From Gammaproteobacteria bacterium (GTDB lineage Bacteria > Pseudomonadota > Gammaproteobacteria > Pseudomonadales > UBA5518): a DNA stretch of 64,000 nt. Positions within the stretch are counted from its first letter, which is position 1; each line of letters opens with the position of its first letter. The position numbers and the translations under genes are program-made. Positions 19,272-28,979 of the stretch are shown here, piece by piece. Under the pieces are notes generated by a model. The model saw nothing but the letters and a program-made list of their open reading frames with translations. It ran no database searches and was not told the DNA's origin. The stretch lies in contig JADKDK010000002.1 of the NCBI GenBank assembly GCA_016718385.1, forward strand, positions 930,001 to 994,000. The letters are read 5' to 3'.

Positions 19272-20747
19272 ATGCCGCAGATCATCAACACGAACATCCC
19301 GTCGCTGAACGCCCAGCGCAACCTCGACAAGAGCGGGCAGTCGCTGGCGACCTCGCTGCAACGGCTGTCCTCGGGCCTGCGCATCAACAGCGCCAAGGAC
19401 GATGCCGCGGGGCTGGCCATCAGCAACCGCTTCACCTCGCAGATCCGTGGCCTCAACCAGGCCGTGCGCAATGCCAACGACGGCATCTCGCTGTCGCAGA
19501 CCGCCGAGGGCGCGCTGGCCGAGACCGGCGAACTGCTGCAACGCATGCGCGAACTGTCGATCCAGTCGGCCAACGGCAGCCAGTCCGGCACCGAGCGCGC
19601 CGCGCTGCAGGCCGAAGTGTCGCAGCTGCAGCAGGAGATCAACCGCATCGCCGAGACCACCACCTTCGGTGGTCGCAAGCTGCTCGACGGCACTTTCGGC
19701 ACCGAGGCCTTCCAGGTCGGCTCCAACGCCAACGAGACCATCTCGATCAGCATCGCCAACTCGCGCGCGACCAGCATCGGCGCCAACACCATCGCCAGCA
19801 GCGGCGACATCGATGCCGCGACCGCGGTCGTGGGCACGGCGCCGGCCAACAACGTCGATGCGCAGAACCTGACGCTCGCGGGCAATCTCGGCAGCAGCAC
19901 GATCTCGATCGCCGTCGGCGCCACCGGCGACCAGATCGCCAGCCAGGTCGAGGCGGTCGGCGCCAACACCGGCGTGAGCCTGACCGCGCGCACCACGGCG
20001 AGTTTCGCCATCATCGAGTCCGGGGCGGGCACCGTGGCGATGACCATCGGCACGCGCTCGGGAAGCACGAACTACACCGCCAGCATCAGCGTGCTGGTCA
20101 CGGATGTCTCGGACCTGTCATCGCTGGCCGACGCGATCAACGCCAGCTCCGCCGCCAGCGGCGTCACGGCGACCTCCAACGGCGCCACCCTGAGCCTCGT
20201 CAACGAGGAAGGCCGCGACATCTTCGTCGAGAACTACGCCCACAGCGGCTTTCAGCATGCCACGCTGTCCGGCGCCTCGGGCGCCGCGGCGTTGCTGCAT
20301 CCCGAAATCGGCATTGCCGATTCGGCAACGGTAGGCGCCACCCTGAGCTTCACCAGCTACCAGGCCTTCTCGGCGACCACCACCAGCGCCACCGGCGGCA
20401 TCTTCACGGCCCTCACCAACTCCAGCGCGCTGAGCAGCGTGGCCAGCATCGACATCGGCACCCAGCAGGGCGCGCAGGATGCGCTGGCGGTCGTGGACGC
20501 GGCGCTGCAGTTCATCGACGCCACGCGCGGCGATCTCGGCGCCGTGCAGAACCGCCTGCTCAGCACGATCTCGAACCTGCAGAACGTGACCGAGAACGTG
20601 ACCGCCGCGCGCAGCCGCATCCAGGACGCGGATTTCGCCGCCGAGACGGCGAACCTGACCCGCGCCTCGATCCTGCAGCAGGCCGGCATCTCGGTACTGG
20701 CACAGGCCAACGCGCTGCCACAGCAGACGCTGGCATTGCTGCAGTAG
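19272..20747 (+). CDS. fliC2: flagellin, second and intact copy
   Basis: This is a 491-residue flagellin with conserved N-terminal and C-terminal D0/D1 helices and a variable central region rich in Thr/Ser/Ala. The first 108 residues and about the last 170 are almost identical to the fliC1 copy, while parts of the centre (residues around 190-265 and 300-350) differ, giving a mosaic pattern. It needs FliS for export. No sigma28 promoter is visible in the 36-base gap after flaG, so expression probably depends on read-through from the fliC1 promoter. Confidence 0.95.
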   Translation: MPQIINTNIPSLNAQRNLDKSGQSLATSLQRLSSGLRINSAKDDAAGLAISNRFTSQIRGLNQAVRNANDGISLSQTAEGALAETGELLQRMRELSIQSANGSQSGTERAALQAEVSQLQQEINRIAETTTFGGRKLLDGTFGTEAFQVGSNANETISISIANSRATSIGANTIASSGDIDAATAVVGTAPANNVDAQNLTLAGNLGSSTISIAVGATGDQIASQVEAVGANTGVSLTARTTASFAIIESGAGTVAMTIGTRSGSTNYTASISVLVTDVSDLSSLADAINASSAASGVTATSNGATLSLVNEEGRDIFVENYAHSGFQHATLSGASGAAALLHPEIGIADSATVGATLSFTSYQAFSATTTSATGGIFTALTNSSALSSVASIDIGTQQGAQDALAVVDAALQFIDATRGDLGAVQNRLLSTISNLQNVTENVTAARSRIQDADFAAETANLTRASILQQAGISVLAQANALPQQTLALLQ

Positions 20748-20862
20748 CGCACTGATCACCCCGGCGTGTTGCCCCGCGAACCGGCCTGAGGTGTAATGAC
20801 CGGCAGTTCGCCGTCGGGTCCGGACGCGGCGCGGCGGGCGATCCACAGGAGAAACGGCAGCC

Positions 20863-22320
20863 ATGGCCAGTATCGGATCATTGGGCGTGGGTTCGGGACT
20901 CGATCTCGAAACCCTGGTCACGAAATTGATCAGCGCCGAAGGCACGCCACGCAGCAACAGTCTCGCCAGCAAGGAAGCCAGCATCCAGGCCGATATCTCG
21001 GCCTTCGGCTCGCTGAAGAGTGCGCTCGACAAGTTCCGCTCCGCCGTGGCCACGCTCGGGGACGCGAGTGCCCTGCGGGCTCGCACGGTATCGACGGGCA
21101 ACAGCAAGTATTTCAGCGCCACCGCGGGCGAGCGCGCGGTCTCGGGGCAATACGCGGTGCAGGTGCTGAACACGGCGCGCGCCCAGAAACTGGTGAGCAC
21201 CGCCGACTTCGCGAGCGCGAACGATACCGTGGGCGCAGGAACATTGACGATCTCGGTCGGCAGCGCGTCATTCCAGGTCACCACCACGGCCAGCACCACC
21301 CTCGCCGAACTGAAGACCCTGATCAACGACGCTGCCGACAATGCCGGCCTCAGCGCCTCGCTGCTCGTGGTGGCGCGCGATCCGCAAAACGCTGCTGCCG
21401 GCACCGTGGCGCGCCTGGCGCTGGCAGCCGACGAAACCGGTAGCGCCAACACCATCGGGATCAGCGTCAGCGACGCCGACGCGAACAATACCGACGCGCT
21501 GGGGCTCTCACGTTTCTATTTCTCCGCCGCCGACATCGCCAACAGCCAGCTCGACGAGCAGCAGGCGGCGCTCGACGCGCGCATCGCAGTGGACGGGCAG
21601 ACGGCGTTCAGCAGCAGCAACGTTTTCAGCGACGTGATCGACGGCGTCACCATCACGGCGCTGAAGGACCCTGCGGATCCGCTGAATCCGGATGTCGAAA
21701 CCCTCGGCATCGCCCTCGACAACAACGGCGTTGCCGCCCGCATCAGGGCCTTCGTCGCGGCGTATAACGAGGTGGTCAGCGCGATCAGGGACGTTTCCGC
21801 CTACAACGCCGAGGCGGGAACCGCGGGCGCACTGAACGGGGACGCCACGGTACGCAGCATCTCCTCACGGCTGCGCACGATCATCGGCGCCGCGGGCATC
21901 GGTGACGGGACGCCGGGATCGCTGGCCGAGCTGGGCATCCAGACCCAGCGCGACGGAACGCTGAAGCTCGACACCGCGAAGCTCGATGCCGCGCTGAAGG
22001 ATGATTTTGCCGGCGTCGGCACGCTGTTCACCGCGGAAAGCGGCGTCGCGAAGCGATTAGAGGACATGCTCGGTGGCTTGCTCGACCGGGGCGGCACACT
22101 CGCCACGCGCACCGAAGGGCTGGACCGGCAACTCGAGGCGATAGGGACCGAACGCGACAAGCTGGAACTCCGCCTCGAGAAGCTCGAAGCCCAGTATCGC
22201 GCGCGTTTTTCCGCCCTCGATGCACTGGTCGCGGGGCTGCAGAGCAGCGGCGACTACCTGCTCCAGCAGTTGCAGAACACCGCGAGCATCATCGGCCGCA
22301 ACCCGGGCGGCGGTAACTGA
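20863..22320 (+). CDS. fliD: flagellar filament cap protein FliD (HAP2)
   Basis: FliD forms the pentameric cap under which flagellin folds onto the filament tip. The 485-residue protein starts MASIGSLGVGSGLDLETLV, the standard FliD N-terminus, and has the C-terminal helical domain (LDRGGTLATRTEGLDRQL...RFSALDALVAGLQ). AGGAGA precedes the start. It follows fliC2 by 115 bases with no recognisable sigma28 box and overlaps the next gene (TGATG). Confidence 0.95.
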   Translation: MASIGSLGVGSGLDLETLVTKLISAEGTPRSNSLASKEASIQADISAFGSLKSALDKFRSAVATLGDASALRARTVSTGNSKYFSATAGERAVSGQYAVQVLNTARAQKLVSTADFASANDTVGAGTLTISVGSASFQVTTTASTTLAELKTLINDAADNAGLSASLLVVARDPQNAAAGTVARLALAADETGSANTIGISVSDADANNTDALGLSRFYFSAADIANSQLDEQQAALDARIAVDGQTAFSSSNVFSDVIDGVTITALKDPADPLNPDVETLGIALDNNGVAARIRAFVAAYNEVVSAIRDVSAYNAEAGTAGALNGDATVRSISSRLRTIIGAAGIGDGTPGSLAELGIQTQRDGTLKLDTAKLDAALKDDFAGVGTLFTAESGVAKRLEDMLGGLLDRGGTLATRTEGLDRQLEAIGTERDKLELRLEKLEAQYRARFSALDALVAGLQSSGDYLLQQLQNTASIIGRNPGGGN

Positions 22321-22679
22321 TGGAATCCGATGCCGCCGGCGTGCGCGCGGCACTGCCGGCGCGACTGCGCGATACCTGGGACCGGATCGCCTCGATCGAT
22401 GCCGCACTGGCCGCGGCGCTGGCGGGTGAAACGCCGGCCGATGTGGCGGAACTCGGCGCGCAGCGCACCCGCTGCATCGAAGAGTTCTTCGATGCCTTCC
22501 CGCTCGAAGCCCACACCGCGGCACTGCGCCGCAGGGCCCTGCAGCTCCTGCTGGCCGTGAACGAGGCCCATGCAGCGGCCGCGCGCCGGGAGCTGACCAC
22601 CGCGAGCGAGGTCGCCACCGCGGCGCGTCATCACCGCAAGGCGATATCCGTCTACCACGAGGTCCAGCCGAAGGGGTAG
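22320..22679 (+). CDS. fliT: FliT-like flagellar chaperone
   Basis: The small (119 residues), all-helical product has WDRIASIDAALAAALAG near the start, and its start overlaps the fliD stop. By position and predicted fold it is the FliT-type chaperone for FliD; FliT proteins are poorly conserved, so the symbol is assigned from context. The usual fliS is missing from this place and lies instead at 16584. Confidence 0.65.
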   Translation: MESDAAGVRAALPARLRDTWDRIASIDAALAAALAGETPADVAELGAQRTRCIEEFFDAFPLEAHTAALRRRALQLLLAVNEAHAAAARRELTTASEVATAARHHRKAISVYHEVQPKG

Positions 22680-22777
22680 GTCCGCATTCGTGCGGTCAGA
22701 CGGCGCAGGTCCGCATTCATGCGGCCAGAAGACGTAGGTCCGCATTCATGCGGACGATTGTCCGGCTGAAGCCGGAC
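22680..22777 (+). repeat. three 29-bp palindromic repeats plus a fourth hairpin
   Basis: GTCCGCATTC(A/G)TGCGG followed by AC, CC or TC occurs at 22680, 22709 and 22738, exactly 29 bases apart. Each forms a 6-bp stem around ATTCAT or ATTCGT. A different palindrome, GTCCGGCTGAAGCCGGAC, follows at 22760-22777. The cluster fills the gap between convergent fliT and flgL and resembles REP-type elements. It may act as a bidirectional transcription barrier. Confidence 0.8.
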
Positions 22778-22805
22778 CCACGCCCGCGTGTGGCATCGCC
22801 CGGAC

Positions 22806-24041
22806 TCAGCGCAGGAAATTGAACAGCGACAGGTTGGCTATCTTCGCCAGGCTCTGCTGCGCGGCCTCCAGCACGAAACTCTGGAACGAGAGCCGGCTCG
22901 CGGCTTCATCGAAATCGAGGTCCACCAGGTCCGACAGCGCCTCGTCGTTGATCAGGTCGAGCGCGGTCTGCTCGGCGCGCGCATCGTCCAGCAGGTTCAG
23001 TCGCGGCCCGAGCGAGGCGCGGCTCGCCGTGACCGACTGCTCCGAGCGCTCGATCGCGTTCAGGGCCTCGGCGACCACCCGCTGGCGCTCGATCGCGCCC
23101 GCCTCGGTGTCGGGAATGTTGCGCAGACCGTCCGCCAGGCGCTGGACCGTGAGCAGCAGCGACTGCGTCGCGCTCGCCTCCAGCACGAACTCGTCACCCG
23201 GCGCCGGCGAGCCCGTGATGCGCACCTCGGCGCCGGCGACAGTGATGGTCAACGGTGCGCCATCGACATAGGGCTGCGGTGGCAACACGATACTGGCCGC
23301 CCCCGTCGTACGATCGATGCGATCGACCTGGTACGTTCCCGGCGCAATGCCGAAGCGCACCACCAGGTCGTCGGGATAGACGGCATCGTAGGCCGCCTGG
23401 TCCACGATGCGCCCGGCGGAGACGTCGCCGCTGCCGCTGTTGAGCGCCACGTTGCGCGTGACGAAGGTGTTCGTCGCGGCGGGGATGTCGACGAACAGCT
23501 CGCGCCCGCTGTTGCGCCACTGCACCTGGAGCCCCGCGCCGATCGCGACCCTGCGCTCGCCGTCGTCGCCGGCGTAGTCGACACGTCCTGCGGCGCTCTG
23601 CACGAAGGGCTGCGTGTCGCCGCTGAAACCGGCGAAGAGATAATCGCCGTAGGCGCTGCGGGTATTGAAAATGGACAGCAGCTGCTGTCCGGCCTGCTCG
23701 ATGCCTGCCACGATCGTGCGGCGTTCATTGACCGACAGTGTGCCATTGCCCGCCTGCAGCGCGAACTCGCGCAACTGGAGCAGCACGTTCTCGACGGCCT
23801 CGAGCTGCGCATCCTGCTGTTGCAGGTCGCTTTCCGCGAGATCGGCATTGCGCTGGTACTGCGCGCTGAGGGCCTTCTCCTGTCGAATCCCCAGCGCCAG
23901 CGCCGCGGCCGCCGGATCGTCGGCCGGCGTCAGCACGCGCTTGCCGGAGGAGATCTGCTCCTGGGCGCGCGCGACCTCGGCCTGCGCGTTCGTGATGTGA
24001 CGCACGCCCGTGTTGAATATATGCATCGACGAGATACGCAT
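22806..24041 (-). CDS. flgL: flagellar hook-filament junction protein FlgL (HAP3)
   Basis: This 411-residue protein joins hook and filament. It opens MRISSMHIFNTGVRHITNAQAEVARAQEQISSG, a typical flagellin-like D0/D1 start with SGKRVLTPADDP, and ends with a flagellin-like helix. It is the last gene of the flgB-flgL operon, ten bases after flgK, and is followed by the palindromic repeat cluster. Confidence 0.95.
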   Translation of the reverse strand: MRISSMHIFNTGVRHITNAQAEVARAQEQISSGKRVLTPADDPAAAALALGIRQEKALSAQYQRNADLAESDLQQQDAQLEAVENVLLQLREFALQAGNGTLSVNERRTIVAGIEQAGQQLLSIFNTRSAYGDYLFAGFSGDTQPFVQSAAGRVDYAGDDGERRVAIGAGLQVQWRNSGRELFVDIPAATNTFVTRNVALNSGSGDVSAGRIVDQAAYDAVYPDDLVVRFGIAPGTYQVDRIDRTTGAASIVLPPQPYVDGAPLTITVAGAEVRITGSPAPGDEFVLEASATQSLLLTVQRLADGLRNIPDTEAGAIERQRVVAEALNAIERSEQSVTASRASLGPRLNLLDDARAEQTALDLINDEALSDLVDLDFDEAASRLSFQSFVLEAAQQSLAKIANLSLFNFLR

Positions 24042-24051
24042 TGGCCTTCTC

Positions 24052-26058
24052 TCAACCGAGCGCGTCGAACAGCGCGTCGAGCACCGAGCGCGCCACGCTG
24101 ATTACCTGTGCCGAGGCATTGTACGCCTGTTCGAAGCGGATCAGGTTGGCGGCCTCCTCGTCGAGGTTCACGCCCGAGAGGCTCTCGCGCCGCTCGCGCG
24201 TCTGGTCCAGCACCGCGAGGCTCGACTGCATGTCGATGCGCGAGCGCTGCGTCAGACTCCCGGTCGCGGCCACGAGGTCGCGGTAGGCGTCCTGGTAAGT
24301 GGCGCTGCCGTTGCCCATCTTGTCGGCCGACTGGAGCGCCGCCATGAGCAACGCGTTGCGATTGTCCGATGTCCCGCTGCCGTTGTAGTCGATGCGAAAG
24401 GCATCGCCCGCCGCCGGCTCGCCCGCGAGCACGACCTGGAAGCCGAAGTAATCCGGATCCACGCTGTCGCGGCTGAACAGGGTGTTCGCCGTCCCGGGAA
24501 TGAAGCCGAGGCCGGCGACCAGCACCGCCGAGGTGTTCGCATCGAGCACGTCAAACTGCGTCGCGCTGCTGAAGCGTATCAGCAACGGCGGCGAGAGCTG
24601 TCCCGGCGTGGCGAAGATCGCGGTGCCCGTGTCGAAGGTATCACCCGGCGCGACGGAGCCGGTGCCCAGGTTGCCGGTCAGCGCGGCGGCACGCACGGGA
24701 GCGGCGAGCGCCAGGTCCTCGGCGCGCGACATCACCGTGCGGACGAACTGCGCGCCACGCCGGGTGGGCTCGATGAGAAAGCTGTCGCCGGCGACGAAGT
24801 TGCCCGGGGGCAGCTCGCTCAGGTTCAGGTCCAGCGTGAAGCCGTCGACGGTGACGAGCGTGTCACCGAGGCTCGCGCCGCTCGCCACCAGCGTGGCGTC
24901 CTGCAGCCGCACCAGCCGCCACGACGAGCCGTCGCTGCCGATGTCGAGCCGGTAATCGCTGGTGGTGAGCTTCGCGGTGTCCTCGATGAACACGCGCACG
25001 CCGCCGGTGGAGGCCGGATCGTTGTCGCTCGCCGGTCGCGCGCGCAGCACCGCAGCTATCTGCTCGTTGACGTCGCTGAACACCAGCCCGCCCAGGTCGC
25101 CGTCGCGGTCGACGCCGAGCTGGTTCTGCGCATTGATGTCGTCCGTGAGCGCCAGCGCGACGCGACCGAGCGCGTTGAACGCGGGGTAGAGCAGCTCGTC
25201 ACGAAAGGCCAGCAGCCCGCCGACCTCGCCGCCGGTCGCCGCGTAGCTGACCACCGAGGTCGCGCCGTTGATCTCCAGGGCGAGTTGCAGCTTGCCGGGA
25301 TCGAAGCGGTCCGGCACCGCGACGGCCGCGCTCACCTGCGTGCCCGTCACCAGCGCGTGGCCCTTGCCGAGATAGAGGTTGATCGCGCTGCCGTCGGCTA
25401 CCGCCTGCACATCGACGAGGCCGGCCAGCCGCTCGATCAACCGATCGCGCTGGTCCAGCAGGTCGTTGGGCTCGTGCTCACCGTTGCGGGTGCTGTCGAT
25501 GCGCAGCGCGATCTGGCGGTTGAGCTCGGCGACGCCGTCGGCGAGCGCGGTGATTTCTTTCGCCAGCGCCGTGAGCTGCGTGTTGAGTCCGTCGTTCATG
25601 TCCTCCAGGCGCCCATAGAGCGTCTGAAAGCGCTGCGTCAGTGTCGTGGCCGAGTCGAGCACCACGGTGCGCACGGCGATGGACTGCGGATCGCTGGCGC
25701 CATCCTGCAGCGCGCCGAAGAAGGCATCGATGCGATCCGATATGCCGATCGACGAATCCGCGAACAACGCGTCGATCTGCTCGTTCCAGCCATTCAGCGC
25801 CTCGGCGCGGTAATACACCGAGGTGTCCGTGCGCAGCTGGCTGGTCACGAACTGGTCGACGATGCGCGAGACCGTGGCGATGTCGACACCGTTGCCGAAC
25901 ACGGCGCCCGAGAGGTTCTGCCCGGGCAGCGACACCAGCTCCGCGCGCTGGCGGCTGTAACCCTCCACGCCGGCGTTGGCGATGTTGTGGCCGGTGGTGT
26001 TCAGCGAGCCCTGGTAGGCGAGCAGGCCCGTCGTGGCGATGCGCAGCAGGTCCGCCAT
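24052..26058 (-). CDS. flgK: flagellar hook-associated protein FlgK (HAP1)
   Basis: This is the 668-residue hook-filament junction protein. The N-terminus (MADLLRIATTGLLAYQGSLNTTGHNIANAG) has the rod/hook family motif, and the C-terminus (GVNLDEEAANLIRFEQAYNASAQVI) is the FlgK/FlgE signature. A large variable middle accounts for its length, at the upper end for the family. The gap to flgJ is three bases. Confidence 0.95.
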   Translation of the reverse strand: MADLLRIATTGLLAYQGSLNTTGHNIANAGVEGYSRQRAELVSLPGQNLSGAVFGNGVDIATVSRIVDQFVTSQLRTDTSVYYRAEALNGWNEQIDALFADSSIGISDRIDAFFGALQDGASDPQSIAVRTVVLDSATTLTQRFQTLYGRLEDMNDGLNTQLTALAKEITALADGVAELNRQIALRIDSTRNGEHEPNDLLDQRDRLIERLAGLVDVQAVADGSAINLYLGKGHALVTGTQVSAAVAVPDRFDPGKLQLALEINGATSVVSYAATGGEVGGLLAFRDELLYPAFNALGRVALALTDDINAQNQLGVDRDGDLGGLVFSDVNEQIAAVLRARPASDNDPASTGGVRVFIEDTAKLTTSDYRLDIGSDGSSWRLVRLQDATLVASGASLGDTLVTVDGFTLDLNLSELPPGNFVAGDSFLIEPTRRGAQFVRTVMSRAEDLALAAPVRAAALTGNLGTGSVAPGDTFDTGTAIFATPGQLSPPLLIRFSSATQFDVLDANTSAVLVAGLGFIPGTANTLFSRDSVDPDYFGFQVVLAGEPAAGDAFRIDYNGSGTSDNRNALLMAALQSADKMGNGSATYQDAYRDLVAATGSLTQRSRIDMQSSLAVLDQTRERRESLSGVNLDEEAANLIRFEQAYNASAQVISVARSVLDALFDALG

Positions 26059-26061
26059 GGC

Positions 26062-27066
26062 TCACCCCGCCCCTGCTATCGCGTCGTCGGCGAGCAGCTG
26101 CATCACCTTGTGCGCGTACGCCGGATCGGTCGCATAGCCGGCCTGCTGCAGCGAGCGCATGAAGCGCGCCGGATCATCGGCGTTGGCGAGCGCAGCGGCG
26201 TAGCGCGGCTGGCCCTTCAGCAGCGCGATGTAGTCGGCAAAGCTCTCGGCAAACGAACCGTAGGCGCGAAAGCGCGCGCGCTGCTGCTGCGGTATGCCGT
26301 TGCTGAACTCCAGCGTCGTGACGCCGACCGAGCGCCCTTCCCAGTAGCTGCCGGCCTTGATATTGAACAGGTTGTGGCTGCTGTGCCCCGCGTGGTCGCT
26401 CAGGATCGACTGGCCCCACCCGGTTTCCAGCGCCGACTGCGCGATCAGCACGCGATGATCGATGCCGAGCGCCCGGGCGGCCCGGCGCGCCTCGGGCAGC
26501 ACCGCGCGCACGAAGGCTTCCTTGCCGGAAAACAGGCCGGCGGCGATTTTTTCGCGCGCCTGCTGCGCGACCGGCTCCAGTATCCGCAGGGCGCTGCTCA
26601 CCACCGGCGGCAGCGCGGCGCGCGCCACGCGCGGCAGCAACGCAGGCGCCGGCTCGCGCGGCGCGGCGTCGATGCGGCGCGCCTCGAGCTGGGCCTCCAC
26701 GGAGGTGCCGGCGCCTGCCACGGCGGTCTCCGGCGCGCCGAACTGCTGGCGCAACTGCCGCCCGAGCACCTCGGCCAACCCGAGCCCGCGGCCCTGCGCC
26801 AGCGAGACGCCGAGCTGCTGGTCGAGCATGTCCTGGCGGAACTGCATCTCGTTGGTGTTCATCGGGTTGTCGGCGGCGAAGATCTCGTTGGCCGAGCGCA
26901 TCCCTTTCAGCAACTGCGTCACGAAGAACGATTCGAACTGCCGCGCCGCAGCCTGCAGTCCGGCGCCACGGTCGGCGCGCCCGAGCGCGGTGATCGAATG
27001 CAGGCCTGCCAGGTCGGTCCATGCGGCGGGAGCCGCGCTCTGCGCCGGGGCGCCTGCCACGCTCAT
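26062..27066 (-). CDS. flgJ: flagellar rod assembly protein/muramidase FlgJ
   Basis: This bifunctional 334-residue protein has a rod-cap domain (residues 20-110, with QFESFFVTQLLKGMRSAN) and, after a linker, a glycoside hydrolase 73 domain (from about residue 180) that cuts peptidoglycan to let the rod through. The muramidase region has LIAQSALETGWGQ, with the catalytic Glu, and HNLFNIKAG. Dual-domain FlgJ is typical of gammaproteobacteria. It follows flgI by 33 bases. Confidence 0.95.
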   Translation of the reverse strand: MSVAGAPAQSAAPAAWTDLAGLHSITALGRADRGAGLQAAARQFESFFVTQLLKGMRSANEIFAADNPMNTNEMQFRQDMLDQQLGVSLAQGRGLGLAEVLGRQLRQQFGAPETAVAGAGTSVEAQLEARRIDAAPREPAPALLPRVARAALPPVVSSALRILEPVAQQAREKIAAGLFSGKEAFVRAVLPEARRAARALGIDHRVLIAQSALETGWGQSILSDHAGHSSHNLFNIKAGSYWEGRSVGVTTLEFSNGIPQQQRARFRAYGSFAESFADYIALLKGQPRYAAALANADDPARFMRSLQQAGYATDPAYAHKVMQLLADDAIAGAG

Positions 27067-27099
27067 GATCCCGCGTCCCGGCCCATCGCGATGCGCCCC

Positions 27100-28254
27100 T
27101 CAGATCACGATCAGGTCGGCGCGCAGCGCGCCCGACTGCTTCAGCGCCTCGAGGATCGCCATCAGGTCTCCCGGCGCCGCACCCACGCTGTTGACGGCCT
27201 CGACCAGCTGGTCGAGCGTGGTGACGCCCGCCAGCTTCCACATGCGGTTGCCTTCCTGGTCGATCTGGACGTCCGACTGCGGCGTGACGACCGTGCGTCC
27301 CAGGCCGCCGAAGGGGCCAGGCTGGCTGACCTGCGGGTTCTCTGTAACCACCACCGTCATGCTGCCGTGCGTGACCGCCACCGGCTCGACCGAGACGTGA
27401 TTGCCGACGACGATGGTGCCGGTGCGCGAATTGATGACCACGCGCGCCGGCGCCTCGCCCGGCTCCACCTCGAGGTTCTCCAGCAGCGAGACGAAGGACA
27501 CGCGCTGGTCCGCATCCTGCGGCCCGCGCACGTGCACCGTGCCGGCATCCAGCGCGTTCGCCACGTCCGAGCCCAGCATCCCGTTGATCCGCTCGGCCAC
27601 ATGCTTGGCGGTGGTGAAATCGGGACGAAGCAGGTTGAACTGCAGCTCACTGCCCTGAGTGAAGGAAGTCTCCACGCCGCGCTCGACGATTGCCCCGTTG
27701 GCGATGCGCCCCGCGTTCACGACGTTGACCGTGACGCGCGAGCCGTCCTGGCCCTCGGCGCCGAAACCGCCGACGACGAGATCGCCCTGGGCGAGCGCAT
27801 ACACCTCGCCGTCGACGCCCTTCAGGGGCGTCAGCAGCAACGTGCCGCCGCGCAGGCTCTTCGCATTGGCCAGCGAGGAGACCGTCACGTCGATCGTCTG
27901 GCCCGGCTTGGCGAACGGCGGCAGCTGCGCGTGCACCGCCACGGCGGCGATGTTCTTCAATTGCAGGCGCATGCCTTCGGGCAGCGCGATGCCGAACTGG
28001 CGCAGCATCCGCATCAACGACTGCGAGGTGAACGGCGCCTGCGTGGTCTGGTCGCCGGTCTCGTCGAGTCCGACCACGAGCCCGTAACCGATCAGGTGGT
28101 TGTTGCGCACGCCCGCGAGCGCGGCGATGTCCTTCAGCCGCTCGGCGCGGGCGACACCGGCGCAGGACAGCAGGACCAGCGCGACCGCGCCGAGAAATGA
28201 GGCGCGCCGCGCCAGTGAGGTGCGCAGCCGGGCCAGCGGGATTGCCTTGCTCAT
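27100..28254 (-). CDS. flgI: flagellar P-ring protein FlgI
   Basis: FlgI forms the periplasmic P-ring bushing around the rod. The product of about 384 residues has a signal peptide (AVALVLLSCAGVARA) and the conserved GVRNNHLIGYGLVVGL. I chose the ATG at 28254 (MSKAIP) because it overlaps the flgH stop (ATGA); a GTG three codons upstream is also possible. Length and order are normal. Confidence 0.95.
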   Translation of the reverse strand: MSKAIPLARLRTSLARRASFLGAVALVLLSCAGVARAERLKDIAALAGVRNNHLIGYGLVVGLDETGDQTTQAPFTSQSLMRMLRQFGIALPEGMRLQLKNIAAVAVHAQLPPFAKPGQTIDVTVSSLANAKSLRGGTLLLTPLKGVDGEVYALAQGDLVVGGFGAEGQDGSRVTVNVVNAGRIANGAIVERGVETSFTQGSELQFNLLRPDFTTAKHVAERINGMLGSDVANALDAGTVHVRGPQDADQRVSFVSLLENLEVEPGEAPARVVINSRTGTIVVGNHVSVEPVAVTHGSMTVVVTENPQVSQPGPFGGLGRTVVTPQSDVQIDQEGNRMWKLAGVTTLDQLVEAVNSVGAAPGDLMAILEALKQSGALRADLIVI

Positions 28255-28967
28255 AGCGGCCACACCCCGGAGTTGAAGAACTTGCCCAGCCAGCCCATGT
28301 TGTTCGACTGCGCCAGTTCACCGGTGCCGCTGTAGCCGATGCGCGCATCGGCGAGCCTGGTCGATGGCACCGAGTTGTCGGGCGCGAGGTCTTCCTGACG
28401 CACCAGGCCGCTCAGGCGGATGTATTCCTGGCCACGATTGAGCTGCAACCACTTCTCTCCGCGCACCCGCAGCAGCCCGTTCGGCGTCACCTCGGTAACC
28501 GTGACCGCGATGCTGCCGCTCAGGCTGTTGCTCTGAGAACTCTCGGCGTTGCCCTCGAAATCGCGGCTCTGCTGCACGTCGGTTTCGAGGCTGTGCTCGC
28601 CGCCGGCAAAGTCGTTGCCGAGCATCGTGCCGGCGTTGAACTGCAGGTCGCTCTCCTTGCGGACCGCGGTGTCGGCATCCTTGCTGGCCTGGGTGCGCTC
28701 GATCAGGCGCACGGTGATGATGTCACCGACCTGCGCGGCGCGCCGGTCGGAGAACAGCGAGGAACCGAAACGGGCGTACCGGATTGCGCCCTGCGCGTGG
28801 AAATCAGGCGCCGGCGTGTTGGCGGTGAGCGGTGCGTACGCCGGATCGTCGGGCATTTCCTGCAACCGGGGCGCGGCGCAGCCGGCAATCGCGGATGCCA
28901 GCAGCGCAACGAGCACGCTGCCGGCGCGGCGCGCTGCCGGCGTGGAGTCAACAATGAATCGTGTCAT
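28251..28967 (-). CDS. flgH: flagellar L-ring lipoprotein FlgH
   Basis: FlgH forms the outer-membrane L-ring. The 238-residue precursor has a lipobox (ASAIAGC), so the mature protein starts at Cys29. The FlgH motif GSLFSDRRAAQVGDIITVRLIE is present with the usual S/N-rich stretch after it. It overlaps flgI by four bases. Confidence 0.95.
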   Translation of the reverse strand: MTRFIVDSTPAARRAGSVLVALLASAIAGCAAPRLQEMPDDPAYAPLTANTPAPDFHAQGAIRYARFGSSLFSDRRAAQVGDIITVRLIERTQASKDADTAVRKESDLQFNAGTMLGNDFAGGEHSLETDVQQSRDFEGNAESSQSNSLSGSIAVTVTEVTPNGLLRVRGEKWLQLNRGQEYIRLSGLVRQEDLAPDNSVPSTRLADARIGYSGTGELAQSNNMGWLGKFFNSGVWPL

Positions 28968-28979
28968 CGCCGGGTCCTG

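Noticed and set aside
22680..22777. CRISPR array
   Set aside because: Only three repeats, each palindromic, with near-identical rather than unique spacers, no leader and no cas genes.
24010..28200. Open frame of about 1,400 codons on the plus strand opposite flgL-flgI
   Set aside because: It lies antisense to four well-supported flagellar genes, has no family similarity and a composition expected from the mirror frame of GC-rich codons.
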